From the NCBI RefSeq assembly GCF_039871875.1, contig NZ_JBDPMD010000016.1, positions 62,001-126,000 of the forward strand: a stretch of 64,000 nt of DNA, written 5' to 3'. The position numbers and the translations under genes are program-made. The notes beneath the pieces are model-generated. The model was not told the origin of the DNA. It saw only the letters and a program-made list of their open reading frames with translations, and did not search any database. This DNA is from Sphaerisporangium sp039871875 (GTDB lineage: Bacteria > Actinomycetota > Actinomycetes > Streptosporangiales > Streptosporangiaceae). Below, piece by piece: positions 1 to 7,323 of the stretch (position 1 is the stretch's first letter; every line of letters starts with the position of its first letter).

Positions 1-5
1 CCCGA

Positions 6-1391
6 TCAGGCCGCGGCGCCGAGAACAGGACGGGCTTTCCGCTCGAAGTCGCGCACGATCGCCTCGTTCCTGCGGGGTGCCAGCCGTCCGCGGAAGTCGC
101 GTAGAGCCTGCACAGAGCGCTCACTGTGGACGTCTCCCAGCAGGTCGAGGGCGTTGCTCGCGGTGGCGATGGCCTCGTCCAGCCTGTCCTGCTGGAGCAG
201 AGCGGTGGCGAGTACCGAACGGCTGATTGCTTGGCGGCGACGCCGGTCGCCGTTGGCTCTCACCGAGGCCGTGGCCAGACGCTCCGCTTGTTGCGCCTCG
301 CCGAGGTCGCGGTGGACCAGGGCGGCCTCGGCCTCCAGATAGTGATGGTCCAGGAAGCGGACCCAAGGCGACTCCTCAGCAGACCCTTGGCTGTCCTCGA
401 GCGCCGTTCCGGCCGCGTGCAAGGAGGCCGTCGCCTGGCGGGAGTCGCGGAGGGCGGCGTATCCCCGGGCAGCCATGACGTGCAGCCGCATGAGCCCGAG
501 GGAGCTGCCTGCCGACTTCGCGGTGGCGAGTCCCGCACGGGCCAATGAGACGCCCTCTGCCGGGTGGCCGAGACTTGTGGCGAGGTGCGACATACCCGCG
601 AAGATCTGACCGCCGAGGACCCGGTCTCCGCCTTCGGCACACAACCTGAGCGACTGGATCATGTAGCGCTCGGCGAGTCCGTAGTCGGCGGAGTCATACG
701 AGCACCAACCGGCTGTCGCGGCCAGTTTCGCAGCCGAGGTGTACAGGTGTTGTTTCTGACGAACGGGCATGTGACGCTGCTGCAACATGGGGACCAGTTG
801 GGTGCTCAAGTAGTGCACGATGCTCGCCCGCACCCCGCCACCGCCGTACCGGTTGTCCATCTCGTCGAACATGTCGATCATCGCTTGGACCTGCTCGACG
901 GGTCCACCGTCCGTGACGGCGGCAAGACGCGGGGCCTGCTCCTCCTCCAGAAGCCAGAGAAGCCATTGTCGTTGCGGGTCCATAAGGGCTGTGGCGACGA
1001 ACGGCACCGTGCCGAGCAGGCTGCGCCGGGACATGTCTGTGGAACCCAGTTCGGCCAGAGTATGCAGCGTCTCACCCACGTCATCACAGTACGTCAGCGC
1101 ACGCGCGACCACGGGCCTCTGAGGCTGCTCCGGAAAACCGAGGTCGATCGGTGCGACAGGACGCCCCAGGAAGCCTGCCAAGGCTGCGGCGATGAACTGG
1201 GGAGCACGACCCCGGGGGGTCATACCCTGCAGCCAACGGGTCACGGACGCCTTGTCATAGCGCGACACCTCCGCCTGCAAGGCGCCGAGCTCGTTGACCC
1301 TGCGTGCCAACGCGGCGTGCGAACACCCGGCTTCGTGGATCACGGCCGCGAGCGCGGCGTTACCTTCGCCGCTCCCTCCTGAGCCACCCAT
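6..1391 (-). CDS. XRE/TPR-type transcriptional regulator
   Basis: This 461-aa protein has an N-terminal helix-turn-helix-like segment (about residues 10-75, containing the piece SVTRWLQGMTPRGRAP) followed by a long alpha-helical region that looks like tetratricopeptide repeats. The layout is that of the large actinobacterial family of pleiotropic regulators with an HTH plus TPR-like ligand-sensing region. It is divergent from the seven-gene nucleoside cluster that starts at 1597, with about 200 bp between the two starts, so control of that cluster is the obvious hypothesis (inference). The start is an ATG at 1391 after a Gly/Ser-rich leader; a later start inside the leader is possible. The ligand is unknown. 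Confidence 0.75.
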   Translation of the reverse strand: MGGSGGSGEGNAALAAVIHEAGCSHAALARRVNELGALQAEVSRYDKASVTRWLQGMTPRGRAPQFIAAALAGFLGRPVAPIDLGFPEQPQRPVVARALTYCDDVGETLHTLAELGSTDMSRRSLLGTVPFVATALMDPQRQWLLWLLEEEQAPRLAAVTDGGPVEQVQAMIDMFDEMDNRYGGGGVRASIVHYLSTQLVPMLQQRHMPVRQKQHLYTSAAKLAATAGWCSYDSADYGLAERYMIQSLRLCAEGGDRVLGGQIFAGMSHLATSLGHPAEGVSLARAGLATAKSAGSSLGLMRLHVMAARGYAALRDSRQATASLHAAGTALEDSQGSAEESPWVRFLDHHYLEAEAALVHRDLGEAQQAERLATASVRANGDRRRRQAISRSVLATALLQQDRLDEAIATASNALDLLGDVHSERSVQALRDFRGRLAPRRNEAIVRDFERKARPVLGAAA

Positions 1392-1596
1392 GTATTGATG
1401 ATGCCTCGCCGATCACCCTGGGTTCCAGTAATTGAACACTGCGCCACCGAATGACAACCCGCGTACAACCGAACAACCTGGTCACTCCCTCCTGTGAAAC
1501 ACCGGCGGCGCTGAGACTGAGAGGGCCGCGGCGGCAATCTCCTCCGGCGGACCGTTGCCTGAGACGCCGTCGACGCACTCGTGGAAGGAGGACCAC

Positions 1597-3117
1597 ATGC
1601 GGCCCGTGGTGATCCTGGATTGCTACACCGTCGAGCCGAGCGGTCTGGGAGTACCGCCGTACCTGTCCACCTACGTCCGCAACGCCTGGTCGGCACTTCG
1701 GCGCCTCCTGCCCGAGGCAGATGTGCGTTACCTGACGATCGACGACGTCCGGTGGTGCCTGGCGGGCGGGAAGCCCACGGTGGAACCTCCACAGAGCGAC
1801 CCGCTCACGTACTCAGCGACCGTCAATCGCGACGACGCCATCCACCTCCTGCGGGACGCTGAGATCGTGGTGGTCGTCGCCGGCGACGCGGTCCCGTCCG
1901 TCCATCTCCACGCTGTCAACGGTTCATTGGAGGAGATCGCCCGCGCGCTCGCCTGCACGCGAGGCCGCCGGTACCTTCTCGGCCCTCTGTCCACATACGC
2001 CCTGGCCGAGCCAGCTCGATACGCGGGACTGTTCGACGCCGTCCACACGCACACGATGACATCCGGGAACCTTGCGCTCGGCAGCTGGCATCCGGCCGAG
2101 TACGACGGGATGCGGCGTGACCGCGACTCCTTCACCGCCCTCGTCGAGCAGATGCTCTGGCGGCCCATCGCCGAGCTGGAGCTGTACCGCGGCTGCACGC
2201 GGCGGAAGTTCTGCCAGTTCTGCAATGAGCCAGCCAAGTCGCCCCTCGTCGTCTTCCGCGAAGTGCCGGACGTCATCGCCGAAACGGCCCAGCTCTACGC
2301 GGCCGGAGTCCGGAACTTCCGGCTCGGCCAGCAGACCTGCTTCTTCTCCTACCGGAATCGGAACGAGGACGAGATCCACGCCCTGTTGAGCGGCATCCGG
2401 GATCGCTGCCCCGAGCTGGAGGTGCTGCACATCGACAACGCCGATCCTTTGGCTGTGGCCGCTCCCGTCGGGTTGCGCATCGCGAAGCTGGTGGCGGACT
2501 ACTGCACTGAGGGCAACTGCGCGCCGATGGGCATCGAGAGCTTCGACCCGGTCGTCATCGAACGGAACTCCCTCACCTGCACGCCTGAGATCCTGATTCG
2601 AGCCGTTGAGCATGTGAACCAGGCGGGTGCCGATCGAGGCCCGGGCGGTCTGCCGAAGCTGCTGCCAGGCCTTAATCTGATCTATGGCCTGCCGGGCGAG
2701 ACCCATGCCACCCATGTCGCGAACCTTCGTGGTCTGGCCGACATTCTCGACGCCGGCCTGATGTGCCACCGCACGAACGTGCGACTCGCCCGCGCCTACC
2801 CGGGGACACCGCTGGCGGCGCTCGGCGAGCTGGAGCCGTTGCCGTCGGCCGAGCACTTCGCGTCGTGGAAAGCGGACGTCGGTTACGCCTGGGACAAGCC
2901 GATGAAGGAACGGGTCTACCCGGCCGGGCTGCGAGTGCCCGGTCTCCACTCCTATTTCGTCGGCCCCAACGGCACGTGGTGGCGGCGGCTGGGCTCGTAC
3001 TCCATCCAGATCGTGGAGCGCGACGCCGCGGTTCCACTCGGCACGACCGCCGACCTCGTCGTCACAGGGCATGCACCGCGCATGATCTACGGAGAACGCG
3101 TTGCGACCACTGCCTGA
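1597..3117 (+). CDS. Radical SAM protein, COG1031-like
   Basis: A 506-aa protein starting at the ATG at 1597 behind a strong Shine-Dalgarno (GGAAGGAGG); an upstream TTG at 1555 is open but has no such site. The N-terminal 190 residues (ILDCYTVEPSGLGVPPYLS) and the core (FRLGQQTCFFSY, VLHIDNADP, GLPKLLPGLNLIYGLPGE) match my memory of the COG1031 radical SAM family, best known from archaea and of unknown function. The cluster-binding cysteines are C200, C206 and C209, spaced CX5CX2C rather than the usual CX3CX2C; the motif is within ELYRGCTRRKFCQFCNEP. It would bind a 4Fe-4S cluster and cleave SAM reductively. It overlaps the next gene by 17 bp and leads the nucleoside cluster. Substrate unknown. 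Confidence 0.85.
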   Translation: MRPVVILDCYTVEPSGLGVPPYLSTYVRNAWSALRRLLPEADVRYLTIDDVRWCLAGGKPTVEPPQSDPLTYSATVNRDDAIHLLRDAEIVVVVAGDAVPSVHLHAVNGSLEEIARALACTRGRRYLLGPLSTYALAEPARYAGLFDAVHTHTMTSGNLALGSWHPAEYDGMRRDRDSFTALVEQMLWRPIAELELYRGCTRRKFCQFCNEPAKSPLVVFREVPDVIAETAQLYAAGVRNFRLGQQTCFFSYRNRNEDEIHALLSGIRDRCPELEVLHIDNADPLAVAAPVGLRIAKLVADYCTEGNCAPMGIESFDPVVIERNSLTCTPEILIRAVEHVNQAGADRGPGGLPKLLPGLNLIYGLPGETHATHVANLRGLADILDAGLMCHRTNVRLARAYPGTPLAALGELEPLPSAEHFASWKADVGYAWDKPMKERVYPAGLRVPGLHSYFVGPNGTWWRRLGSYSIQIVERDAAVPLGTTADLVVTGHAPRMIYGERVATTA

Positions 3118-3811
3118 CGGTGCGCTCGCGACGTTGGCGTCCCTGGACGCGTCGCTTCCCCGTACCGTGCGGGTCGGGCTGCTGTTGCCCTGGGCCAATA
3201 TCGCGGTGGAGAGCGAGCTGGCACGTGTGCGGCTGGCCAATGTCGTCTTTCACCACGCTCGGCTCGTTCCGGCGTCAAGAACGACCGCGATCGATTCCTC
3301 GTTCTGGCACGGTCTGCGCGAGGCGTCCGCGCAGGCGCTGGAATCGTTGTCGCATGTCCCTTTGGACGCGGTAGTGCTGGCGTGCACTTCAGCGGGGTTC
3401 ACCGGCGGGCCGGCGCTGCCGGCAGAGGTCCTCACCGCGTTCGACGCACTGCTGGGTGCCCTTGCTGCTTCGGGCGCTACACGTGTCGTACTGGCCACGC
3501 CCTATCCCGCTCCAGTGACGGAAGCAGAAGCAGTGGCACTGGGCGACGTCGGCATCCAGGTCCTCTCCCACGCCAGTCTGGAGTTGGTTGACGACTATCC
3601 TCAGGTGACCGCCGACCGTGTCCGAGGCCTCATGGAGCGGTTGCCAAGGGAAGCGGTCGTAGCCGCCGACGCAGTGGTGCTGTCGTGCACCGGATGGCAC
3701 ACCCTTCCAGTGATCAACGAGCTGGAACACCGGTTCCGCAAGCCCGTGTTCTCATCCAATCTGGCTATAGCGCTTCTGGCGGCTCGCGTCTGTGCTGGAG
3801 TCACTCCATGA
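3101..3811 (+). CDS. Asp/Glu racemase superfamily protein (maleate isomerase-like)
   Basis: A 236-aa protein with the two-cysteine layout of the Asp/Glu racemase, maleate cis-trans isomerase and arylmalonate decarboxylase superfamily: one cysteine in VVLACTSAGF (about residue 92) and a second in VVLSCTGWHTLPVI (about residue 192). These are the pseudo-symmetric catalytic positions in the family. The TTG start at 3101 lies inside the 3' end of the radical SAM gene, and the stop overlaps the ATG of the next gene (ATGA at 3808), so translation is probably coupled. Members act on small carboxylic acids; why one sits with nucleoside enzymes is unclear, and the substrate cannot be read from sequence. 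Confidence 0.75.
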   Translation: MRPLPDGALATLASLDASLPRTVRVGLLLPWANIAVESELARVRLANVVFHHARLVPASRTTAIDSSFWHGLREASAQALESLSHVPLDAVVLACTSAGFTGGPALPAEVLTAFDALLGALAASGATRVVLATPYPAPVTEAEAVALGDVGIQVLSHASLELVDDYPQVTADRVRGLMERLPREAVVAADAVVLSCTGWHTLPVINELEHRFRKPVFSSNLAIALLAARVCAGVTP

Positions 3812-4629
3812 CCATCGAACGCGCGCAACCGAGAGCGATCGACATCCGGCGCGTCCACCGCCTGGTCACCCGCGCCGCCGCGCTGCCCGATGTCCAGGCC
3901 GAGGTCGAAGCGAATCACGACGAGAACCGCTGGTGGCCGACTTCGATCACCGATCCACGGATGCGCATGCTGGCCGCCGGTTGGTCCACCCGGGTCTCCT
4001 ACCGCATGGTGAGCACCTACGCCCAGGTGATCGCCGCGGCGGATGCCCAGGGCTTCGACCGTCTCATCGCCGCCACCGACGCCGAACTCAGTGAATTGGT
4101 GCGGCCTATCGGCCTTCCCCGAACCCGAATCGACTACCTGCGGTCGCTGGCAGAGCTTCTCAGGAACTGGGACAAAGAAGGCATCGACCCGACCAGCGAG
4201 GCCGACTGTGATGCCCTCATCCTGGACTTCGCCCAGCGAGTCCGCGGAGCCTCCTACAAGGTGGCCCAGTGCGCGATGCTCACCGCCCTCGGATACCACT
4301 GCGGGATCATCCCGGTGGACTCCGGCATGGTCAGCAAGCTGGCCCCCGCACTCGGCATCCGCCTCCCGTCCAGCGCCATCGCTCACGAAGTCTTCCGCCA
4401 CACCCTTGAAGCCGCCGTGCACGCCCGTTCAGCCGACTACCGATCACTACCTGCCGAGCTCGGATACCGGGTCACCATCCCCGGCGAAGTCGTCCCCACG
4501 TGGTGGGTGCACCTTGTCCTCATCTACTTCAAACGCCTCTACCTCAACGGCCCGGCCCCGCAGCTCTGCGCTCGCCGGCCGGTCTGCACGAAGGTCGTCG
4601 CCTGTACACACCGCCCCCATCGTCTCTGA
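3808..4629 (+). CDS. HhH-GPD DNA glycosylase-like protein (EndoIII family)
   Basis: A 273-aa protein starting at the ATG that overlaps the previous stop. Residues 146-175 form the helix-hairpin-helix plus Gly-Pro-Asp loop of base-excision glycosylases: GASYKVAQC supplies the lysine (K151) of bifunctional glycosylase/AP-lyases, and IIPVDSGM contains the conserved aspartate (D171). The C-terminus has three cysteines (C254, C260, C266), reminiscent of the 4Fe-4S loop of endonuclease III but with altered spacing and one cysteine fewer, so the cluster may be absent or different. It would remove a damaged or modified base from DNA, or act on a related N-glycoside. Its place among nucleoside-processing genes suggests it acts on the same non-standard base. 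Confidence 0.7.
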   Translation: MTIERAQPRAIDIRRVHRLVTRAAALPDVQAEVEANHDENRWWPTSITDPRMRMLAAGWSTRVSYRMVSTYAQVIAAADAQGFDRLIAATDAELSELVRPIGLPRTRIDYLRSLAELLRNWDKEGIDPTSEADCDALILDFAQRVRGASYKVAQCAMLTALGYHCGIIPVDSGMVSKLAPALGIRLPSSAIAHEVFRHTLEAAVHARSADYRSLPAELGYRVTIPGEVVPTWWVHLVLIYFKRLYLNGPAPQLCARRPVCTKVVACTHRPHRL

Positions 4630-4643
4630 ACAGGCTCGGGATC

Positions 4644-5462
4644 ATGAAGCGCCTTGACGTCATAGGCAACGTAAGCCACGACAAGATCCGCTATCCGGAC
4701 CGCCGAACCGGCAGCAGAGTGGGTGGCGCGGCCCTTCTCGTGGCTCTGGCCTCCGTCAAGGGTGGCCGACCGGCCGCACCGGTCTGCGTGCTCGGGAACG
4801 ACCTCGCGCATCTGCCAGAGGTCCCGGGACTCGACGCGATCGACTGGACAGCACACGGCCAGGTGGACGGCTTTTCCGCCTCCTTTGAACTGGAATACGA
4901 CGCGGAAGACGAACTCGTCGCGGTGCGCCCGGACTATGGCGTGGCCAAACACCTGACCGCACACGCCCTCGCCCATATCGATCGGCACCCGCAGGATACG
5001 TACCATGTCTGCTGCCGCCGGCCGCTCGACGTGGCCGCGGTCCTTACCCGACTCGCCCAGCACAACGCCGAGTTCAGCGTCGACTTCTTTCTGTCGAGTG
5101 CCGAAGAGATGATTCGCGCTGCCGCGCAATGGCTGCCGGAGACGACCACGGTGTTCGTCAACGCGGCGGAGTACAGGCTCTTAGAGAACTTCGGTGATCC
5201 TGCCGATCTGCCGGAGTTGGTCGTCACCAATGGCCCTCGGGCCGCAGTGATACGACACTTCGGAGAGCAGACGATCTCCGTCGTCCCCCCTCCGTCCACT
5301 CCACGTGAGGTCTCGGGAGCCGGCGACACCTTGGCCGGCACCTTCCTCGCCCGCCGTTCGCACGGCGCGACACCTGGGCAGGCTCTGGCCGAAGCCGCCA
5401 TAGCCGCAGCCCGATATGTCGCCGCCCCGTCATATCCGATGGCCGCACCTGGTGGCGGCTGA
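4644..5462 (+). CDS. PfkB-family carbohydrate/nucleoside kinase
   Basis: A 272-aa protein starting at the ATG at 4644 (MKRLDVIGNVSHD). The N-terminal Gly-rich substrate loop is present (GSRVGGAALLVALA, about residues 20-33), and the C-terminal PfkB signature SGAGDTLAGTF (about residue 220) carries the catalytic aspartate and anion hole. The PfkB/ribokinase family phosphorylates sugars, nucleosides or pyrimidine precursors with ATP. At 272 aa it is a little shorter than ribokinase. It lies 14 bp after the glycosylase gene and 23 bp before the deoxyribosyltransferase gene, so phosphorylation of a nucleoside or of a released pentose is the likely role (inference). Confidence 0.8.
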   Translation: MKRLDVIGNVSHDKIRYPDRRTGSRVGGAALLVALASVKGGRPAAPVCVLGNDLAHLPEVPGLDAIDWTAHGQVDGFSASFELEYDAEDELVAVRPDYGVAKHLTAHALAHIDRHPQDTYHVCCRRPLDVAAVLTRLAQHNAEFSVDFFLSSAEEMIRAAAQWLPETTTVFVNAAEYRLLENFGDPADLPELVVTNGPRAAVIRHFGEQTISVVPPPSTPREVSGAGDTLAGTFLARRSHGATPGQALAEAAIAAARYVAAPSYPMAAPGGG

Positions 5463-5485
5463 CTCATCGCCTTGGGGGCATTCCG

Positions 5486-6436
5486 GTGTCCATCTACGTA
5501 GCCCATCGCCTCTTCGCCGCGCACGACCGCGCTCTCGCGGCCGACCTGGCCCAACGTCTCGCGGCGAAGGTAGGACCCGAACAAGTCTTCCTCCCCTTCT
5601 GCGACACCGACGAGGAAGACCTGGTCGCGGAGGTCAAGGGCCGCCGTCTCTTCGAACTGGACCGGGAGCGCCTCCGCACCCTCGACGCGATGGTTGCCCT
5701 CCTGCACGGGCCGAGCCTCGACGACGGTGTCTGCATGGAGATCGGATACGCCGTCGCCTGCGGCGTCCCAGTCGTCGTCCTCAGCACGGACTTCCAGACC
5801 TACTCCCTGTCCGAGACAGGCCCCCACCTTGAATTCCCCGACCCCCTCATTCAGGCCGTGGCCACGCGTATCGTCCGCGTCCCCAGGCTCGGCCGCCCGC
5901 CTACGCCTGAGCCGCCGGCCGCTTCTCGCTTCGCCGCCTTCCGGTCACGCAACCTGTCCCAGGTGGACAGCGCACTGGACGCAGCGGTCGAGGCCCTGCT
6001 CGACCTGCCCGACGGCCCAGAACATCAGGTAAGCCAAAGCCCCTTCACCTCTCCGTCGATCTACGTCGAAGCCTCGCCGTACGGTGTGTGGGGTGACGGA
6101 CTAGCCGAGACGTGCAGAGCCACCGGCCACACAGTGACACTCCCCCAGCGCTTCAACGCCCCGGACCCGGTGGCAGCAGCCCTGTTAGATCTGACCGCAG
6201 CCTGCGCAGCCACCCGGCTCCTCGCCGACGTCTCCGGCCCCGAAACACCTCCAGGAACCGCACTGCTCATCGGCGCGGCCACCGCCCGTGGCGTTCGAAC
6301 AGCCGCGGTGCACCCACGACCCACCTACACCCACGCTCACGGCCGCGAGCCCAACTGGCGAAACTTGATGATCCAGTACGCCACCGAGGCACACCTGAAC
6401 ACCCCCGAAGCTGTCCAAGCCTGGCTCTCAACATGA
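5486..6436 (+). CDS. Nucleoside 2-deoxyribosyltransferase-like, two-domain
   Basis: A 316-aa protein from a GTG at 5486. The N-terminal half has the nucleoside deoxyribosyltransferase pattern: a start strand SIYVAHRLFAAHDRALAADL, an Asp-rich middle (LDAMVALLHG), and the catalytic-glutamate loop GVCMEIGYAVACGVPVVVLS (about residues 77-96). The second half begins again with SIYVEASPY and has LIGAATARGVRTAAVHPRP, which looks like a degenerate second copy of the fold without the catalytic glutamate. Such enzymes exchange bases between deoxyribonucleosides or hydrolyse deoxynucleoside monophosphates. The stop overlaps the next ATG. The size, about double a normal single domain, is unusual. Confidence 0.75.
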   Translation: MSIYVAHRLFAAHDRALAADLAQRLAAKVGPEQVFLPFCDTDEEDLVAEVKGRRLFELDRERLRTLDAMVALLHGPSLDDGVCMEIGYAVACGVPVVVLSTDFQTYSLSETGPHLEFPDPLIQAVATRIVRVPRLGRPPTPEPPAASRFAAFRSRNLSQVDSALDAAVEALLDLPDGPEHQVSQSPFTSPSIYVEASPYGVWGDGLAETCRATGHTVTLPQRFNAPDPVAAALLDLTAACAATRLLADVSGPETPPGTALLIGAATARGVRTAAVHPRPTYTHAHGREPNWRNLMIQYATEAHLNTPEAVQAWLST

Positions 6437-6933
6437 ACCTCGACCAGGTGGCGGGCCAGTACCGAACCCTGGTCCTCGAAGGCTGTGACGGAGTCGGCAA
6501 GAGCACCCTGGCAAAACACTTATCCACCCACCACGACTTCACCGTGGTGCACTCCCCCAAGACCCCCGACCACCTGGACCTCGCCGACCGCTACCGCACC
6601 ATCCTGGCCCAACCCGGCCGCATCCTCTTCGACCGCTGCTTCATCAGCGAACTGGTCTACGGCCCCCTCTATCGAGGCCGATCCCGCATCACCTGGGCCC
6701 AAGCGATCGACCTCGCCGAAAGCGTCATCACGCGCGCCGGCACCCTCATCCACCTGACCGCCCCCCTGGCCACCGTCCACGAACGACTCCTCGCACGCGA
6801 CGGCAGGATCCTCCCCCTGGACGACATCGCCGCTGTCCTGACCGGCTACGAGCGAGTCTTCGCCACACTCGCCGACTACACCACCGTGCTCACCCTCGAC
6901 ACCACGACGTTCGAACTCCCCTCGACAGGCTGA
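6433..6933 (+). CDS. Thymidylate kinase-like nucleotide kinase
   Basis: A 166-aa P-loop kinase. The start at ATG 6433 overlaps the preceding TGA. Walker A is LEGCDGVGKSTLAKHL (about residues 14-29), close to the GxDGxGKST form of thymidylate/deoxynucleoside kinases. The substrate segment ILFDRCFISELVYGPLYRG (about residues 59-77) has the D-R pair seen in dTMP kinases and related deoxynucleoside kinases. It is shorter than housekeeping Tmk (about 210 aa). It would phosphorylate a nucleoside or nucleoside monophosphate, presumably the product of the neighbouring PfkB kinase or deoxyribosyltransferase. Confidence 0.75.
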   Translation: MNLDQVAGQYRTLVLEGCDGVGKSTLAKHLSTHHDFTVVHSPKTPDHLDLADRYRTILAQPGRILFDRCFISELVYGPLYRGRSRITWAQAIDLAESVITRAGTLIHLTAPLATVHERLLARDGRILPLDDIAAVLTGYERVFATLADYTTVLTLDTTTFELPSTG

Positions 6934-7011
6934 CTGCGGCATAGACCAGTACACGGCACATGAGTCCCGCTAGGCTTCTGAGACCCCTGCTGCACCATCG
7001 CCGGAGGAGTC

Positions 7012-7317
7012 TTGGACATCGAATCCGCCCAAAAACTCATCTGGGAGAACAAGAACCACAAAGGGTTCAATACTACGGATGTAGCTTTAGAATTCGGCCT
7101 TCTCACCGCCGAAGTCGGAGAAGCCTTCACAGCATGGCGCAGAAGCCTTCCCGACCTAGGGGAGGAACTGGCGGACATCTTCATCTACGTAGCCGCAGTC
7201 GCCGAGATGAATGGCCTCAACCTCGCCGACGAGGTCACCCGCAAGATCGAGAAAAACGCTCGCCGCAACTACGAGCGAAATGAGATAGGAGTGCCCATCC
7301 GGACCAGCGAGGGCTAA
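7012..7317 (+). CDS. MazG-like nucleotide pyrophosphohydrolase
   Basis: A 101-aa all-alpha protein from a TTG at 7012 with a clear GGAGGA site upstream. It has the metal-binding pattern of the MazG/dUTPase superfamily: LLTAEVGEAFTAW (EVGE) and, later, LGEELADIFIYVAAVAE (EELAD). Single-domain MazG proteins hydrolyse NTPs or dNTPs to the monophosphate and pyrophosphate and often clean up non-canonical nucleotides. It is separated from the kinase gene by 78 bp and closes the cluster, 6 bp before the convergent pilus-locus gene. Its presence supports a non-standard dNTP or NTP as the substrate pool. Confidence 0.8.
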   Translation: MDIESAQKLIWENKNHKGFNTTDVALEFGLLTAEVGEAFTAWRRSLPDLGEELADIFIYVAAVAEMNGLNLADEVTRKIEKNARRNYERNEIGVPIRTSEG

Positions 7318-7323
7318 GCGTCA

